Source: NCEH01 sp002257205
GTDB taxonomy: Bacteria; Pseudomonadota; Alphaproteobacteria; Rhizobiales; Xanthobacteraceae
DNA: 64,000 nt
Strand: one strand, 5' to 3'
NCBI RefSeq assembly: GCF_043195105.1
Contig: NZ_JBAFWO010000002.1
In this document: piece by piece, positions 51,729 to 60,046 of the stretch
How the letters are laid out: every line of letters starts with the position of its first letter
Position numbering within the stretch: position 1 is the stretch's first letter
Translations under genes and position numbers: made by a program
The notes under the pieces: model-generated
What the model saw: the letters and a program-made list of their open reading frames with translations, nothing else
The model's database searches: none
What the model was told of the DNA's origin: nothing

Positions 51729-53588
51729 ATGAATGAGTTGGTGACGAAAATTCGCGTTCACAACGAAGATTTTTTCGTGGCGAGTACCATAGAACGCTGC
51801 CCGAAGAGCATGATGCTGCGGGAGTTGGTCAAGAATGCACTGGAAGCCGCCACGTCCGCCCCTCTCGGATCGCGGCGGGTTGAGATCAATGCCTGCCTTG
51901 TAAACGGCGTGCGCAAGCTGCGCATCTGGAACACGGGCCTTGGGATGAATGCGGAAGAGCTGTTCCGCATGTGCGACATCGCCTCCTCCATCGGCAAGAT
52001 GCAGGGGCTGGATGGAAATTTCGGCATGGGAGCGAAGGTGGCCTCGCTGCCCTCCAACCATCACGGCGTGCGCTATCGCTCCTGCCGCGACGGCCGCGTC
52101 AGCGAAGTGCTGCTCGGCAAGCGCAATGGCGTCTACGGGCGTGTCCTGCGCCGCGATCCGCTCACCGGGGAACCGTCGGCCGTGGTCGACGTGACCGACG
52201 CGGTGAAGATCGAGGGGGGAGAAACCGCAAGCGATTGGACCGAGGTGGTGCTTCTCGGCAATCGCGAGAGCCAGGACACCGTTGCCGATCCCTATGACGG
52301 AAACCCGAAGGTGCCCAAATGGTGGCTTCAACTCGGCTTGCAACTGCGTTTCTTCCAGATCCATGGCGATGTGGACGTTCTGATCGGGCCGGATCTGCAT
52401 GACCTTCCCGGTGTGCGTTCATTCATTCCGATGGCCCGGATCGTTGGCGAGAGCTTTGCCCGCTGGGATACGGTGCAGGTCGCGGACGGTGTGAAAGTGC
52501 ATTTCGGCCATGATCCGATCCATCCCGAGCGTTCTGATGTGAACGCCTCCTTCAAGGACAGTTTCAGCCGCGGCATCAGTTTGGCGGGATTGCTCTATGC
52601 CGACGAAATCTACGAAGTGCGCATGTGGGGAGGCTGGACCAGCGAGGCGCCCAACTATGGCATCAGCTCCCATGCCCGGCACGTATCGCTTCTCGTCGAG
52701 CTGGCCGACGATTATCCGGTTCAGCCCGAGGGATATCGGCAATTCCTGCGCTACAAGAACGGCGCGCAGGATCAGGTGCGGATGATGGATTTCGCCGCCA
52801 TGGTGCGGGCCAATCATCCCGATTGGCTGCGCGAGATGATGCGCAGCGCCTCGCCCGATCAGGCGCTCATCGGCAGCGTCAGGCAGCAACTGGAGAAGCT
52901 GATCGCGGCGCTCGGCCTCAAGCGGCTGCGGCCTCAGTTCCGCAGTCCGCCTCAGGCCCCCAAGCCACCGGCACCGGTCAGCGAAAAGGTGCAGGCTCCG
53001 GCCCCCGTTCAGCCGCCGGTTCAGCCAAAGGCGGAAAGCGACACCAAGCCCACGGCTTCGAAACCGCCTGAAGACAAGGCCAAGGAGCCACCCGCGCCGA
53101 AAGAATCGCTCGAGAAGGTCGAGGATTTCGAGGAAATGCCGGAATTGTTGCTGCTGCGGAGCCCGCAAGAGGTGGCGGATCGCAATCTTCGGTATCGGGC
53201 GGCGCGGTTTTATCCCGAATCCCACCAGCTCTATGTGAACCTGCTGTATCCCAGTGTGCAGCAGCTCGTCGAGCAACTGGTCGTCTTGGCTCCGCTCAAG
53301 GCGTCTCCCGTGCTTGTCGGGGCTGCCGCGCGGGCTGCCGCCGAGAACGCCCTGGTCCTGCGGCTCGGGCGCGCGGTGGTCTATGGCTTGGCCAAGCGCA
53401 ATGCTGCCGAGGGGTGGAGCGAAGCCGAGAAGAAGCAGGTGCTCTCCAGCGAGGTATTGACCCTCATTGCCGACGACCTGCCTCTCGCCTTTGCGGCGGC
53501 CAAGGACTTCTTCGATCAACGCATCACGCAGATCGCGCGGGAAGCTGCCGAAAGCCGACCGGCGTTCGAGGAGATGGGTGCGGCCTGA
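51729..53588 (+). CDS. GHKL-fold (HSP90/MutL/MORC-like) ATPase of unknown function
   Basis: 619 residues. The Bergerat ATP fold is clear in residues 1-105: MLRELVKNALEAAT with Glu32 and Asn36, IWNTGLGMN (Asn68 where Asp is usual), and the lid DGNFGMGAKVASL (96-107). Residues about 105-390 form a second unrecognised part with WWLQLGLQLRFF. A Pro/Lys/Ala linker at about 400-475 leads to a helical C-terminal domain (LRSPQEVADRNLRYRAARFY). No histidine-kinase H-box, no signal or membrane segment. The 5' part has less GC-biased codons than its neighbours, and the gene stands alone after a tRNA and an AT-rich gap, so acquisition by transfer is likely. A DNA- or stress-related molecular switch is speculation. 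Confidence 0.8.
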   Translation: MNELVTKIRVHNEDFFVASTIERCPKSMMLRELVKNALEAATSAPLGSRRVEINACLVNGVRKLRIWNTGLGMNAEELFRMCDIASSIGKMQGLDGNFGMGAKVASLPSNHHGVRYRSCRDGRVSEVLLGKRNGVYGRVLRRDPLTGEPSAVVDVTDAVKIEGGETASDWTEVVLLGNRESQDTVADPYDGNPKVPKWWLQLGLQLRFFQIHGDVDVLIGPDLHDLPGVRSFIPMARIVGESFARWDTVQVADGVKVHFGHDPIHPERSDVNASFKDSFSRGISLAGLLYADEIYEVRMWGGWTSEAPNYGISSHARHVSLLVELADDYPVQPEGYRQFLRYKNGAQDQVRMMDFAAMVRANHPDWLREMMRSASPDQALIGSVRQQLEKLIAALGLKRLRPQFRSPPQAPKPPAPVSEKVQAPAPVQPPVQPKAESDTKPTASKPPEDKAKEPPAPKESLEKVEDFEEMPELLLLRSPQEVADRNLRYRAARFYPESHQLYVNLLYPSVQQLVEQLVVLAPLKASPVLVGAAARAAAENALVLRLGRAVVYGLAKRNAAEGWSEAEKKQVLSSEVLTLIADDLPLAFAAAKDFFDQRITQIAREAAESRPAFEEMGAA

Positions 53589-53709
53589 AGATCAGGGGAT
53601 CCGCTGCGCTTCACCATGAAGGGAGCGCAGCGGCGCGGTGCCGCGTGCCGGAGCGAGGTAGGGCGGGTGAAGAGCGTGGCCCTCGCTCCAGCCCCTCGCC
53701 CCGACGCCC

Positions 53710-53865
53710 TCACCGTGCCGGTGGATCGACCTTGATGCCGCCGGGGCCGATGGTGATTTCCGTGGAATTCTGTTTACGCTCATATTCCTGGTAGGCGTAG
53801 TAGCTGCCGGCGCCGACAACGAACACGAGAATGAGGATCACGGCATACAGGGCACTGCGGGGCAT
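53710..53865 (-). CDS. 51-residue single-span membrane protein
   Basis: ATG 53865 with AAGGAG 9 bp upstream; the longer frame to 53991 is not supported. One N-terminal membrane helix (ALYAVILILVFVVGAGSYYA) then YQEYERKQNSTEITIGPGGI and a short polar tail. Similar short proteins are frequent in alphaproteobacteria; no function known to me. Confidence 0.75.
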   Translation of the reverse strand: MPRSALYAVILILVFVVGAGSYYAYQEYERKQNSTEITIGPGGIKVDPPAR

Positions 53866-53875
53866 GCTTCTAGCT

Positions 53876-53893
53876 CCTTGAGATGTCTCAAGG
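53876..53893. promoter_or_regulatory. 18-bp palindrome over the ribosome site of the small membrane protein
   Basis: CCTTGAGATGTCTCAAGG has perfect 8-bp arms and a 2-nt centre. Read on the minus strand, its last bases merge with the AAGGAG of the gene at 53710-53865. It could be an operator or, in RNA, a structure that hides the ribosome site. Confidence 0.5.
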
Positions 53894-54042
53894 TCAACGC
53901 CAAAGCCACGCCTGAGTTCCCTGCGGCGCGGCTCAAGGCCTATGCTGCGGCGTCTTTGCCGCAGGCGCGCGCTCCGTTGCTGTTTCGCCACACCGCGGCC
54001 AAAAGCTTGGACTAGGATCCGAACCCTACTAGGATTGGATCC

Positions 54043-54315
54043 ATGACCCGCTTCTTCTCGACCTTCCGCAGCGTTGGAATTCTCCTGGCCGTCGCCCTCG
54101 GCGCGGTGTTGCTGTTCACCTTGCTCGGAAGCCTTCTGATCGCGGTCGGCTTGTTCGTCACCGCCTTGGTGGTGATCGGTGGCATTCGCTATCTGCTCAC
54201 CGGCAAGGGGGTAGTGGAAGTCCGCAGGCAGACCTATCGGGCCGGCGAGTTCCGCGCGGGCGACTTCGAGATGATCGACGTCACCCCGCCCAAGCCGCCC
54301 CGCCGCGACGGCTGA
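54043..54315 (+). CDS. small two-helix membrane protein
   Basis: 90 residues. Two close hydrophobic stretches (SVGILLAVALGAVLLFTLLG and SLLIAVGLFVTALVVIGGIR) are followed by a basic, polar tail (EVRRQTYRAGEF) rich in Pro/Lys at the end. ACTAGGAT occurs twice just upstream (54012-54040 area), the second copy close to the ATG. Its last 35 bp overlap the 3' end of the opposite-strand peptidase gene. Function unknown. Confidence 0.6.
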   Translation: MTRFFSTFRSVGILLAVALGAVLLFTLLGSLLIAVGLFVTALVVIGGIRYLLTGKGVVEVRRQTYRAGEFRAGDFEMIDVTPPKPPRRDG

Positions 54316-54913
54316 GGCGGCTCGCTAGCACCGCGAGGCCTTGCCCGAGTCCGTTCACGAGCCGGTCCTCCCACCCGCGACCGCGCGTCCCGGGCCCTCC
54401 GGGCAGATGCACGAACACCACCGGCACGTCGCGCCCCGCCGTGAGCGCGAGCACGCGGTAATAGAGTCCATTGCAGAGATAGCGGCCGGCATCGCGGGAG
54501 AGCGCCACCGGCAGGCCCGCCGTGCGCATGGCGGCGAGCAGGCGGGGCAGATCCGCGCTGCTGCGGATTTCCGCAGGCCCTTCGCTGAGCTTACGCGTCG
54601 TCATCGCCGCGCCGCTCGCGTCGGGAAAGGAGCCGGCGGCGTTCACGGCCCGGCTTTCCACGCACACCACGCGCCGCCGGGATGCGACGCCAAGCAACAG
54701 GATGGCGTCGGGCTTGAGCGCGCGAATGCGGGCCTCGGCCCGATCCAGAGCCGCCCAGCGCGTGGGCAGGATCTCCACATGCCGCTCCATGTCCGCGAAG
54801 ATGGGACGGGCGAGCTGGCCGAGCCGGCGCGCAACTTGCGCGGAGGGGTTTTTCGGCACGCCGGGAAACGGCCCGAAGCCGCAGATCAGAATCCGCCGCT
54901 GTGCCCGGTCCAT
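54281..54913 (-). CDS. pyroglutamyl-peptidase I-like protein
   Basis: 210 residues from ATG 54913 (MDRAQRRILICGFGPFPGVP); a GTG at 55189 would add 92 residues lying over meaB. Family C15: the nucleophile Cys is in SRDAGRYLCNGLYYR, the His in VVFVHLPGG, and a Glu in VVCVESRAVNAAG. These removes N-terminal pyroglutamate in known members. The C-terminal tail overlaps the opposite gene at 54043-54315. Somewhat divergent, so the substrate is uncertain. Confidence 0.8.
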   Translation of the reverse strand: MDRAQRRILICGFGPFPGVPKNPSAQVARRLGQLARPIFADMERHVEILPTRWAALDRAEARIRALKPDAILLLGVASRRRVVCVESRAVNAAGSFPDASGAAMTTRKLSEGPAEIRSSADLPRLLAAMRTAGLPVALSRDAGRYLCNGLYYRVLALTAGRDVPVVFVHLPGGPGTRGRGWEDRLVNGLGQGLAVLASRLSRRGGAAWAG

Positions 54914-54916
54914 GCG

Positions 54917-54980
54917 CGAGAGCCTTTTCAGCAAATGTGGATTCCGGTTTTGCGATAAGAAAAACGCGTCAAAACAAAAG
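54917..54980. repeat. Rhizobiales-type intergenic repeat, copy B
   Basis: AGAGCCTTTTCAGCAAATGT, GGATTCCGGTTTTGCGATAAG and AAAAACGCGTCAAAACAAAAG align with the copy at 23943 (shared AGAGC-TTTTC, GTGGA-CCGGTT and AAGAAAA-CG-AA-CAA-AAG). It fills the gap between meaB and the peptidase gene and reaches to within a few bases of the latter's start. A 12-bp palindrome GCGCACGTGCGC (54985-54996) follows. Confidence 0.7.
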
Positions 54981-54995
54981 CCTGGCGCACGTGCG

Positions 54996-55982
54996 CTAAA
55001 GCCCAAGCAGCGCCGCGATCTCGTTCGCGGCCAAGGTGGGGGAAAGGGTGCCCTCGGCGACGCCCTTTTCCAGCGCAGGCACGCGCGCCTTGATGGCGGG
55101 ATCGCTGGCGACACGTTCCGCCACCTTCTCCTGCAGCAGGGTCCACATCCAGCGCACTTGCTGGGCGCGGCGCGTTGCGGCGAAGGCACCGGCGGCCTCG
55201 CAGCGCGTACGGTGGTTCATCACCTCCGCCCACAGCCGCTCGATGCCCTCGCCGGTGAGGCCGGAATAGGTAAGGACCGGCGGCGACCAATGGGCGGCGC
55301 GTGCGCCCAGCAGATGCAGCGCCGCGCGATATTCCCCGGCCGCCGCGCGCGCGCGGATCAGATTGTCGCCATCCGCTTTGTTCACGGCGACGATGTCCGC
55401 CAGTTCCAGCACGCCCTTCTTGATGCCTTGCAGTTCGTCTCCCGCGCCCGGCAGCATCAGCACCAGGAAGGTGTCGGTGAGATCCGCCACCGCGGTTTCC
55501 GACTGGCCGACGCCCACCGTTTCCACCAGCACCACATCGAAACCGGCGGCCTCGCACAAAAGCATGGTTTCGCGCGTCTTGGCGGCGATGCCGCCGAGCG
55601 TGCCACTGGAGGGCGAGGGGCGTACGAAGGCGTTGGGATCGACCGAAAGGCGGGCCATGCGCGTCTTGTCGCCGAGGATGGACCCGCCGGTGCGCGTGGA
55701 GGAGGGGTCCACCGCCAGCACCGCCACCTTGTGGCCCTGCTGCGTGAGATAGGTGCCGAGCGCATCGATGGTGGTGGATTTGCCCACCCCGGGCACGCCG
55801 GTAATGCCCACGCGATAGGCGTTGCCGGTGCGCGGCAGCAGGCCTTGCAGAAGAATTTCAGCGCGGCGGCGATGATCCGGGCGACGCGATTCGATCAGAG
55901 TGATGGCCCGCGCCAGGGCGGCGCGCTCACCGCGAACGACGCCTTCCGCGAGCATGGCGTCGTCGTCCCTCACCTGCGTCAT
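54996..55982 (-). CDS. meaB: methylmalonyl-CoA mutase-associated GTPase MeaB
   Basis: G3E-family GTPase that guards and reloads adenosylcobalamin mutases. P-loop GVPGVGKSTTIDAL near 60, AVDPSSTRTGGSILGDKTRM, DVVLVETVGVGQSE and the base-recognition NKADGDN are intact; the C-terminal dimer region ends ANEIAALLGL. I choose ATG 55982, which has AAGGGA 6 bp upstream; ATG 56009 is also possible. No mutase gene is in the window. Confidence 0.92.
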   Translation of the reverse strand: MTQVRDDDAMLAEGVVRGERAALARAITLIESRRPDHRRRAEILLQGLLPRTGNAYRVGITGVPGVGKSTTIDALGTYLTQQGHKVAVLAVDPSSTRTGGSILGDKTRMARLSVDPNAFVRPSPSSGTLGGIAAKTRETMLLCEAAGFDVVLVETVGVGQSETAVADLTDTFLVLMLPGAGDELQGIKKGVLELADIVAVNKADGDNLIRARAAAGEYRAALHLLGARAAHWSPPVLTYSGLTGEGIERLWAEVMNHRTRCEAAGAFAATRRAQQVRWMWTLLQEKVAERVASDPAIKARVPALEKGVAEGTLSPTLAANEIAALLGL

Positions 55983-56084
55983 GACGTTCCCTTCGACGGC
56001 CCCGGTCATTGTGATTCCCGCGTTTGCGCGATGCTGCGGCGCCGAGCATGCCGGCTTCGCGACCCGCGCTCAATGGGCGAAGCT

Positions 56085-56109
56085 GGAACATCACGGGCCG
56101 GGTCGCGTT
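56085..56109 (+). promoter_or_regulatory. sigma-EcfG general stress promoter of csbD
   Basis: GGAAC (56085-56089), 16 bp, CGTT (56106-56109) is the alphaproteobacterial EcfG consensus GGAAC-N16/17-CGTT. It lies 34 bp before the csbD ATG, with CAGGAG as ribosome site between. Confidence 0.75.
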
Positions 56110-56143
56110 GTAGGGGCATCTTCCCCCACACAGGAGTTCCCCC

Positions 56144-56350
56144 ATGAACTGGGACCGCATCGAAGGCAATTGGAAGCAATTCACCGGCAATGTGAAGAGC
56201 CAATGGGGCAAGCTGACCGACGACGATCTCGCCGAGATCAAGGGCAATCGCGAGATCTTGGAAGGCAAGCTCCAGGAGCGCTACGGCCTCGCCAAGGATG
56301 AAGTGAAGCGCCAGGTGGATGCGTGGGCCGACAACAGCCGCATGAATTGA
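56144..56350 (+). CDS. CsbD-family stress protein
   Basis: 68 residues, small, charged and helical: MNWDRIEGNWKQFTGNVKSQ, LTDDDLAEIKGNREILEGKL and QERYGLAKDEVKRQV are the CsbD signature. Family members rise strongly in general stress; molecular role is unclear. The EcfG-type promoter upstream and own terminator fit a stand-alone stress gene. Confidence 0.95.
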   Translation: MNWDRIEGNWKQFTGNVKSQWGKLTDDDLAEIKGNREILEGKLQERYGLAKDEVKRQVDAWADNSRMN

Positions 56351-56392
56351 GGCGCGCGGACCGGTTGGTCCATCGCCGCATGGTTTGGAAAG

Positions 56393-56424
56393 GGCGCCGT
56401 GCCGCAGGGCCGCGGCGCCTTTTT
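56393..56424 (+). terminator. rho-independent terminator of csbD
   Basis: GGCGCCG (56393-56399) and CGGCGCC (56413-56419) form the stem around a 13-nt loop, followed by five T. Lies between csbD and the converging folK gene and may serve both. Confidence 0.85.
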
Positions 56425-56434
56425 ATTGCGCGCC

Positions 56435-56920
56435 TCAGGCGAGCTTGACGATCGCGCTCGCGTCGAGCCGCGCCAGCGCGTCGGCGGCCCGCACGCCTGC
56501 GATCCGCAGCTCCGGCGCGATTTCCACCAGCGGCACCAAGGCGAAGGCGCGCTCCATCAGGCGCGGATGGGGCAGTTGGAGATCGCTGTCCTCGATCCGC
56601 GCATCGCCGAACGCCAGGATATCGATATCGATGGTGCGTGGGCCGAAGCGCACTTCCCGCGCGCGGTCGCGCCCCAGCATGCGCTCGACCAGCAGCGCGA
56701 GATAAAGCAGGCCGCGCGCGTCGAGCGGACAGTCCACCGCCACGACCTGGTTGAGATAAGGCGGCTGGGGCACCGGCCCCCAAGGCGGGGTGCGATAGAG
56801 CGCCGAGCGCGCGACGATGGTCAGCCCCGCCCGCGCCAACGTCGCCACCGCGAGGGCCAGCGTCTCGCGCGGCATTCCCACATTGGCGCCAAGGCAGAGA
56901 TAGGCACGGGTGAGGTTCAT
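56435..56920 (-). CDS. folK: 2-amino-4-hydroxy-6-hydroxymethyldihydropteridine pyrophosphokinase
   Basis: Transfers pyrophosphate to the pterin in folate synthesis. YLCLGANVGMPRETLALAVA at the start, YRTPPWGPVPQPPYLNQVVA and the signature ARE-VRFGPRTIDIDILAFGD, followed by LPHPRLMERAFALVPL. 161 residues. Overlaps folP by 4 bp; folB, often between them, is absent here. Confidence 0.95.
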   Translation of the reverse strand: MNLTRAYLCLGANVGMPRETLALAVATLARAGLTIVARSALYRTPPWGPVPQPPYLNQVVAVDCPLDARGLLYLALLVERMLGRDRAREVRFGPRTIDIDILAFGDARIEDSDLQLPHPRLMERAFALVPLVEIAPELRIAGVRAADALARLDASAIVKLA

Positions 56921-57756
56921 GTCGCGTCGCGGATCGCTTCCGCCACGCGGGCCGCCTGGACATGGGCGGCCACGTCATGCACGCGGATGATCTCGACCCC
57001 CGCCATGATGCCGATGACGTTGGAGGCGATGGTTCCCGGCACGCGCTCCGCCGGTAGGCTGTCGATGACCTTGCCGATGAGCGATTTGCGCGAGGTGCCG
57101 AGCAGCAGCGGATAGCCCAGCACGCGCAATTCCGGCAGGCGGGCGATGGCGGCCAGATTCTGCGGGAAGGTCTTGCCGAAGCCGATGCCGGGATCGAGCA
57201 CGATGCGATCCTTGCGCACGCCGGCGCGGATCGCGCGCTCCAGCGCGCCATCGAAGAAGGCCAGCAATTCGTCGATGATATCGAGGCTGGCATCCACCTC
57301 GGCGCGATTGTGCATGAGCACGGCGGCAGCCTCGCTGTCCGCCACCACCTGTGCCATCTCGCCGTCGCGGGTGAAGCCCCACACGTCATTGACGATCACC
57401 GCCCCGGCGGCGATGGCGCGGCGGGCGACCTCGGCCTTGGAGGTGTCGATGGAAATCGGCACGCCGGTTTCCGCCTGCAAAGCCTCCAGCACCGGCGCGA
57501 CGCGCGCCCATTCCTCGTCCGCCGCCACCGGCACATGCCCCGGCCGGGTGGATTCCCCGCCGATGTCGAGAATGTCCGCCCCTTCGCTGGTGAGGCGCCG
57601 GGCGGTGGCGAGCGCGTCTTCCACCGCGAGGCTGCGACCGCCGTCGGAAAAGGAATCCGGCGTCACGTTCAATATGCCCATGACCAGGGTGCGCGGGCCG
57701 AGCGGCAAGGCGCGGCCGCGCGCCTGGAGCATGCGGGGAGCAGCGGGAGAGGTCAT
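56917..57756 (-). CDS. folP: dihydropteroate synthase
   Basis: Joins the pterin pyrophosphate with p-aminobenzoate; target of sulfonamides. VMGILNVTPDSFSDGG, DIGGESTRPGH, ISIDTSKAEVARRA, DPGIGFGKTFPQNLA and the C-terminal VIRVHDVAAH-type motif (IIRVHDVAAHVQAA) are intact. I take ATG 57756; a GTG at 57798 overlapping the upstream stop would add 14 residues. Forms an operon with folK. Confidence 0.94.
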   Translation of the reverse strand: MTSPAAPRMLQARGRALPLGPRTLVMGILNVTPDSFSDGGRSLAVEDALATARRLTSEGADILDIGGESTRPGHVPVAADEEWARVAPVLEALQAETGVPISIDTSKAEVARRAIAAGAVIVNDVWGFTRDGEMAQVVADSEAAAVLMHNRAEVDASLDIIDELLAFFDGALERAIRAGVRKDRIVLDPGIGFGKTFPQNLAAIARLPELRVLGYPLLLGTSRKSLIGKVIDSLPAERVPGTIASNVIGIMAGVEIIRVHDVAAHVQAARVAEAIRDAT

Positions 57757-57794
57757 CTTTGCATCAACTCCGATGCCGACGCGGGTCCGCCGGC

Positions 57795-58175
57795 TCACGC
57801 CACCTGTCGCAAACCCGGGACGGCGGCGACGATGCGGTCCACTAGGTCCGACCCCGCCTTTTCGCGCGCGAATGCCACCACTTCGCGGGTGGCATCCTGC
57901 ACCTGCGGCATGGTCATGCCGGCTTCCATCATCTGGTCGGCGATCCGCATCAACCGCGCCATGCCGCCGAAATGGCCGGTGGCGGCGGGAAATGCGGCTT
58001 CGTCGGGCGGCATCTGCAATTCGCCCTTCAGGTCCGGGATGGCGGCGATGAGCTCGGCGATGGCGGCCGGCGGCGCCTCCCGCGAGAGAAACGACAGCAC
58101 CATTTCAATGGCGGCGCGCGCGGTCTGCTCGCTCACCCCGACCTTGTCCATGAGTCGAGCGGTCAACTCATCCAT
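57795..58175 (-). CDS. DUF2267-like small helical protein
   Basis: 126 residues from ATG 58175, with AAGGAG 6 bp upstream. Begins MDELTARLMDKVGVSEQTAR, then AIEMVLSFLSREAPPAAIAE, and ends with a helix VDRIVAAVPGLRQVA. The N-terminal half resembles DUF2267/DUF2780 proteins. Function unknown. It precedes folP-folK and may be co-transcribed, its stop overlapping the possible GTG start of folP. Confidence 0.7.
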   Translation of the reverse strand: MDELTARLMDKVGVSEQTARAAIEMVLSFLSREAPPAAIAELIAAIPDLKGELQMPPDEAAFPAATGHFGGMARLMRIADQMMEAGMTMPQVQDATREVVAFAREKAGSDLVDRIVAAVPGLRQVA

Positions 58176-58327
58176 GGGCAACTCCTTCTCGCGGTTTCGT
58201 CGGGCCGGCGCGGCGGGATATTGACTGCGCCGCACCAGGGGCGCAAGCGCGCAAAAGCGCTCGACGCCACTTGCCCGCACGGTGTTGCCCGCGCGACAAA
58301 GCGGACAGCGAAGTTTGGGAGGACGGC

Positions 58328-59899
58328 ATGGCGAGCCCCGATTCGGACGGCAAGATCTTTCTCGGCGCGAGCGTGGCGGGAAAGAGCGTGCATCCCCAGT
58401 ATCTCACCTTGCGGCTGGCCAATCGCCACGGCCTCGTCACCGGCGCCACGGGCACCGGCAAGACGGTGACGCTCCAGGCGATGGCGGAAGGCTTCTCCCG
58501 CGCCGGGGTGCCGGTGTTCGCGGCCGATATCAAGGGCGACCTCTCCGGCGTCGCGGCCAAGGGTGAGGGCAAGGATTTCCTGCTCCAGCGCGCGAAGGAG
58601 GTGGGGATCGCCTATGAGGCCGACACTTTCCCGGTGATCTTCTGGGACATGTTCGGCGAACAGGGCCACCCCATCCGCGCCACGGTGTCCGAGATGGGGC
58701 CGCTGCTGCTGGCCCGCCTGATGGGCCTGAACGAGACCCAGGAAGGCGTGCTCAACATCGCCTTCCGCGTCGCCGACGAGCAAGGCCTGTTGCTGCTGGA
58801 TCTGAAAGACCTCCGGGCCATGCTGGTGTGGGTCTCGGAGAATGCCAAAAGCCTGTCCGCGCAATATGGCAATGTCTCCGCCGCCAGCGTCGGTGCGATC
58901 CAGCGCCAATTGCTGATGCTCGAGAACCAGGGCGGTGACCAATTCTTCGGCGAGCCGGCGCTCGATATCAAGGATCTGATGCGGCTGGACCGCTCGGGCT
59001 ATGGAACCATATCCATTCTCGCCGCCGACAAGCTGATGAGCGCGCCGCGGCTGTATTCCTGCTTCCTGCTGTGGCTGCTGTCCGAACTGTTCGAGCAATT
59101 GCCGGAAGTCGGCGACGTGGAAAAGCCCAAGCTCGTGTTTTTCTTCGACGAGGCGCACCTTCTGTTCAACGAGGCACCGAAGGCGCTGCTGGAGAAGGTG
59201 GAACAGGTTGTGCGGCTGATCCGCTCGAAGGGGGTCGGGGTCTATTTCGTCACGCAAAATCCGCTCGACGTTCCCGAAAGCGTCCTCGCTCAATTGGGCA
59301 ACCGGGTGCAGCACGCGCTGCGCGCCTTCACTCCGCGCGACCAGAAGGCGGTGAAGGCGGCGGCCGAGACCTTCCGTCCCAATCCCAAGCTCGACACCGC
59401 GCAAGTGATCATGGAACTGGGCAAGGGCGAGGCTCTGGTCTCGACGCTCGAAGGCAACGGCACGCCCACCATGGTGGAGCGCACGCTGATCCGCCCGCCC
59501 TCCGGCCGGATCGGCCCGGTAAGCGTGGCGGAACGCCAGGACATCGTGCGGCAGAGCCCGGTGGGCCATCTCTATGACACGCCTTTGGATCGGGAATCGG
59601 CGTTCGAGATTCTTCAGCAGCGGGCCGCCGAGAAAAGCGCGCCGGAAAGGGGCGGCCCCGGTAAAAATTTGCCCGAGCGCGCCGGCCCGACCGGGCCATC
59701 GACGGGGCCATGGGGCCGCGCGACCGTGCCGCCGACCGGTACGGCACCGACACGCCCGTCGTCCCGCGCCCCAGCCTCAAGCCGGATGTCCACGACGGAA
59801 GTTGTGGTGCGACAAGTGGCGCGTTCCGTTGCGTCGCAGGTTGGAACCCAGCTCGGCAAAGCGATTTTGCGTGGCATTCTCGGCAGCATCAGCCGCTGA
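58328..59899 (+). CDS. HerA-like ATPase, DUF853 family
   Basis: 523 residues from ATG 58328, GGAGG 5-10 bp upstream. Walker A is VTGATGTGKTVTLQ near 40, the strand FAADIKGDLSGVA follows, Walker B is LVFFFDEAHLLF near 277, and the sensor region YFVTQNPLDVPESVLAQLGN precedes the arginine-finger-like part. The last 75 residues are Pro/Gly/Thr-rich. HerA-type enzymes translocate DNA in repair; DUF853 members are poorly characterised (YjgR-like). No NurA partner is in the window. Confidence 0.9.
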   Translation: MASPDSDGKIFLGASVAGKSVHPQYLTLRLANRHGLVTGATGTGKTVTLQAMAEGFSRAGVPVFAADIKGDLSGVAAKGEGKDFLLQRAKEVGIAYEADTFPVIFWDMFGEQGHPIRATVSEMGPLLLARLMGLNETQEGVLNIAFRVADEQGLLLLDLKDLRAMLVWVSENAKSLSAQYGNVSAASVGAIQRQLLMLENQGGDQFFGEPALDIKDLMRLDRSGYGTISILAADKLMSAPRLYSCFLLWLLSELFEQLPEVGDVEKPKLVFFFDEAHLLFNEAPKALLEKVEQVVRLIRSKGVGVYFVTQNPLDVPESVLAQLGNRVQHALRAFTPRDQKAVKAAAETFRPNPKLDTAQVIMELGKGEALVSTLEGNGTPTMVERTLIRPPSGRIGPVSVAERQDIVRQSPVGHLYDTPLDRESAFEILQQRAAEKSAPERGGPGKNLPERAGPTGPSTGPWGRATVPPTGTAPTRPSSRAPASSRMSTTEVVVRQVARSVASQVGTQLGKAILRGILGSISR

Positions 59900-60046
59900 C
59901 CGGACCGGGCCACAGTTGCGTCCACGGTGCGATGTGGTATTAATATAGTCGTGTCGAACGTGATTGCGGGGTTGCGTTCGGCCGGAGCTGCTTAACCAGC
60001 GCCCCGGCCGTGCAGTGGCCGGTGCGCTTCCAAATGGGAGCGCCCC

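Noticed and set aside
51343..53700. Integrated island at tRNA-Gln with att repeats
   Set aside because: No copy of the tRNA 3' end was found downstream and there is no integrase; transfer remains only an inference from AT content and context.
54281..55189. 302-residue version of the peptidase gene
   Set aside because: The first 92 residues are Arg/Pro/Cys-rich, lie over meaB and precede the clear family start at 54913.
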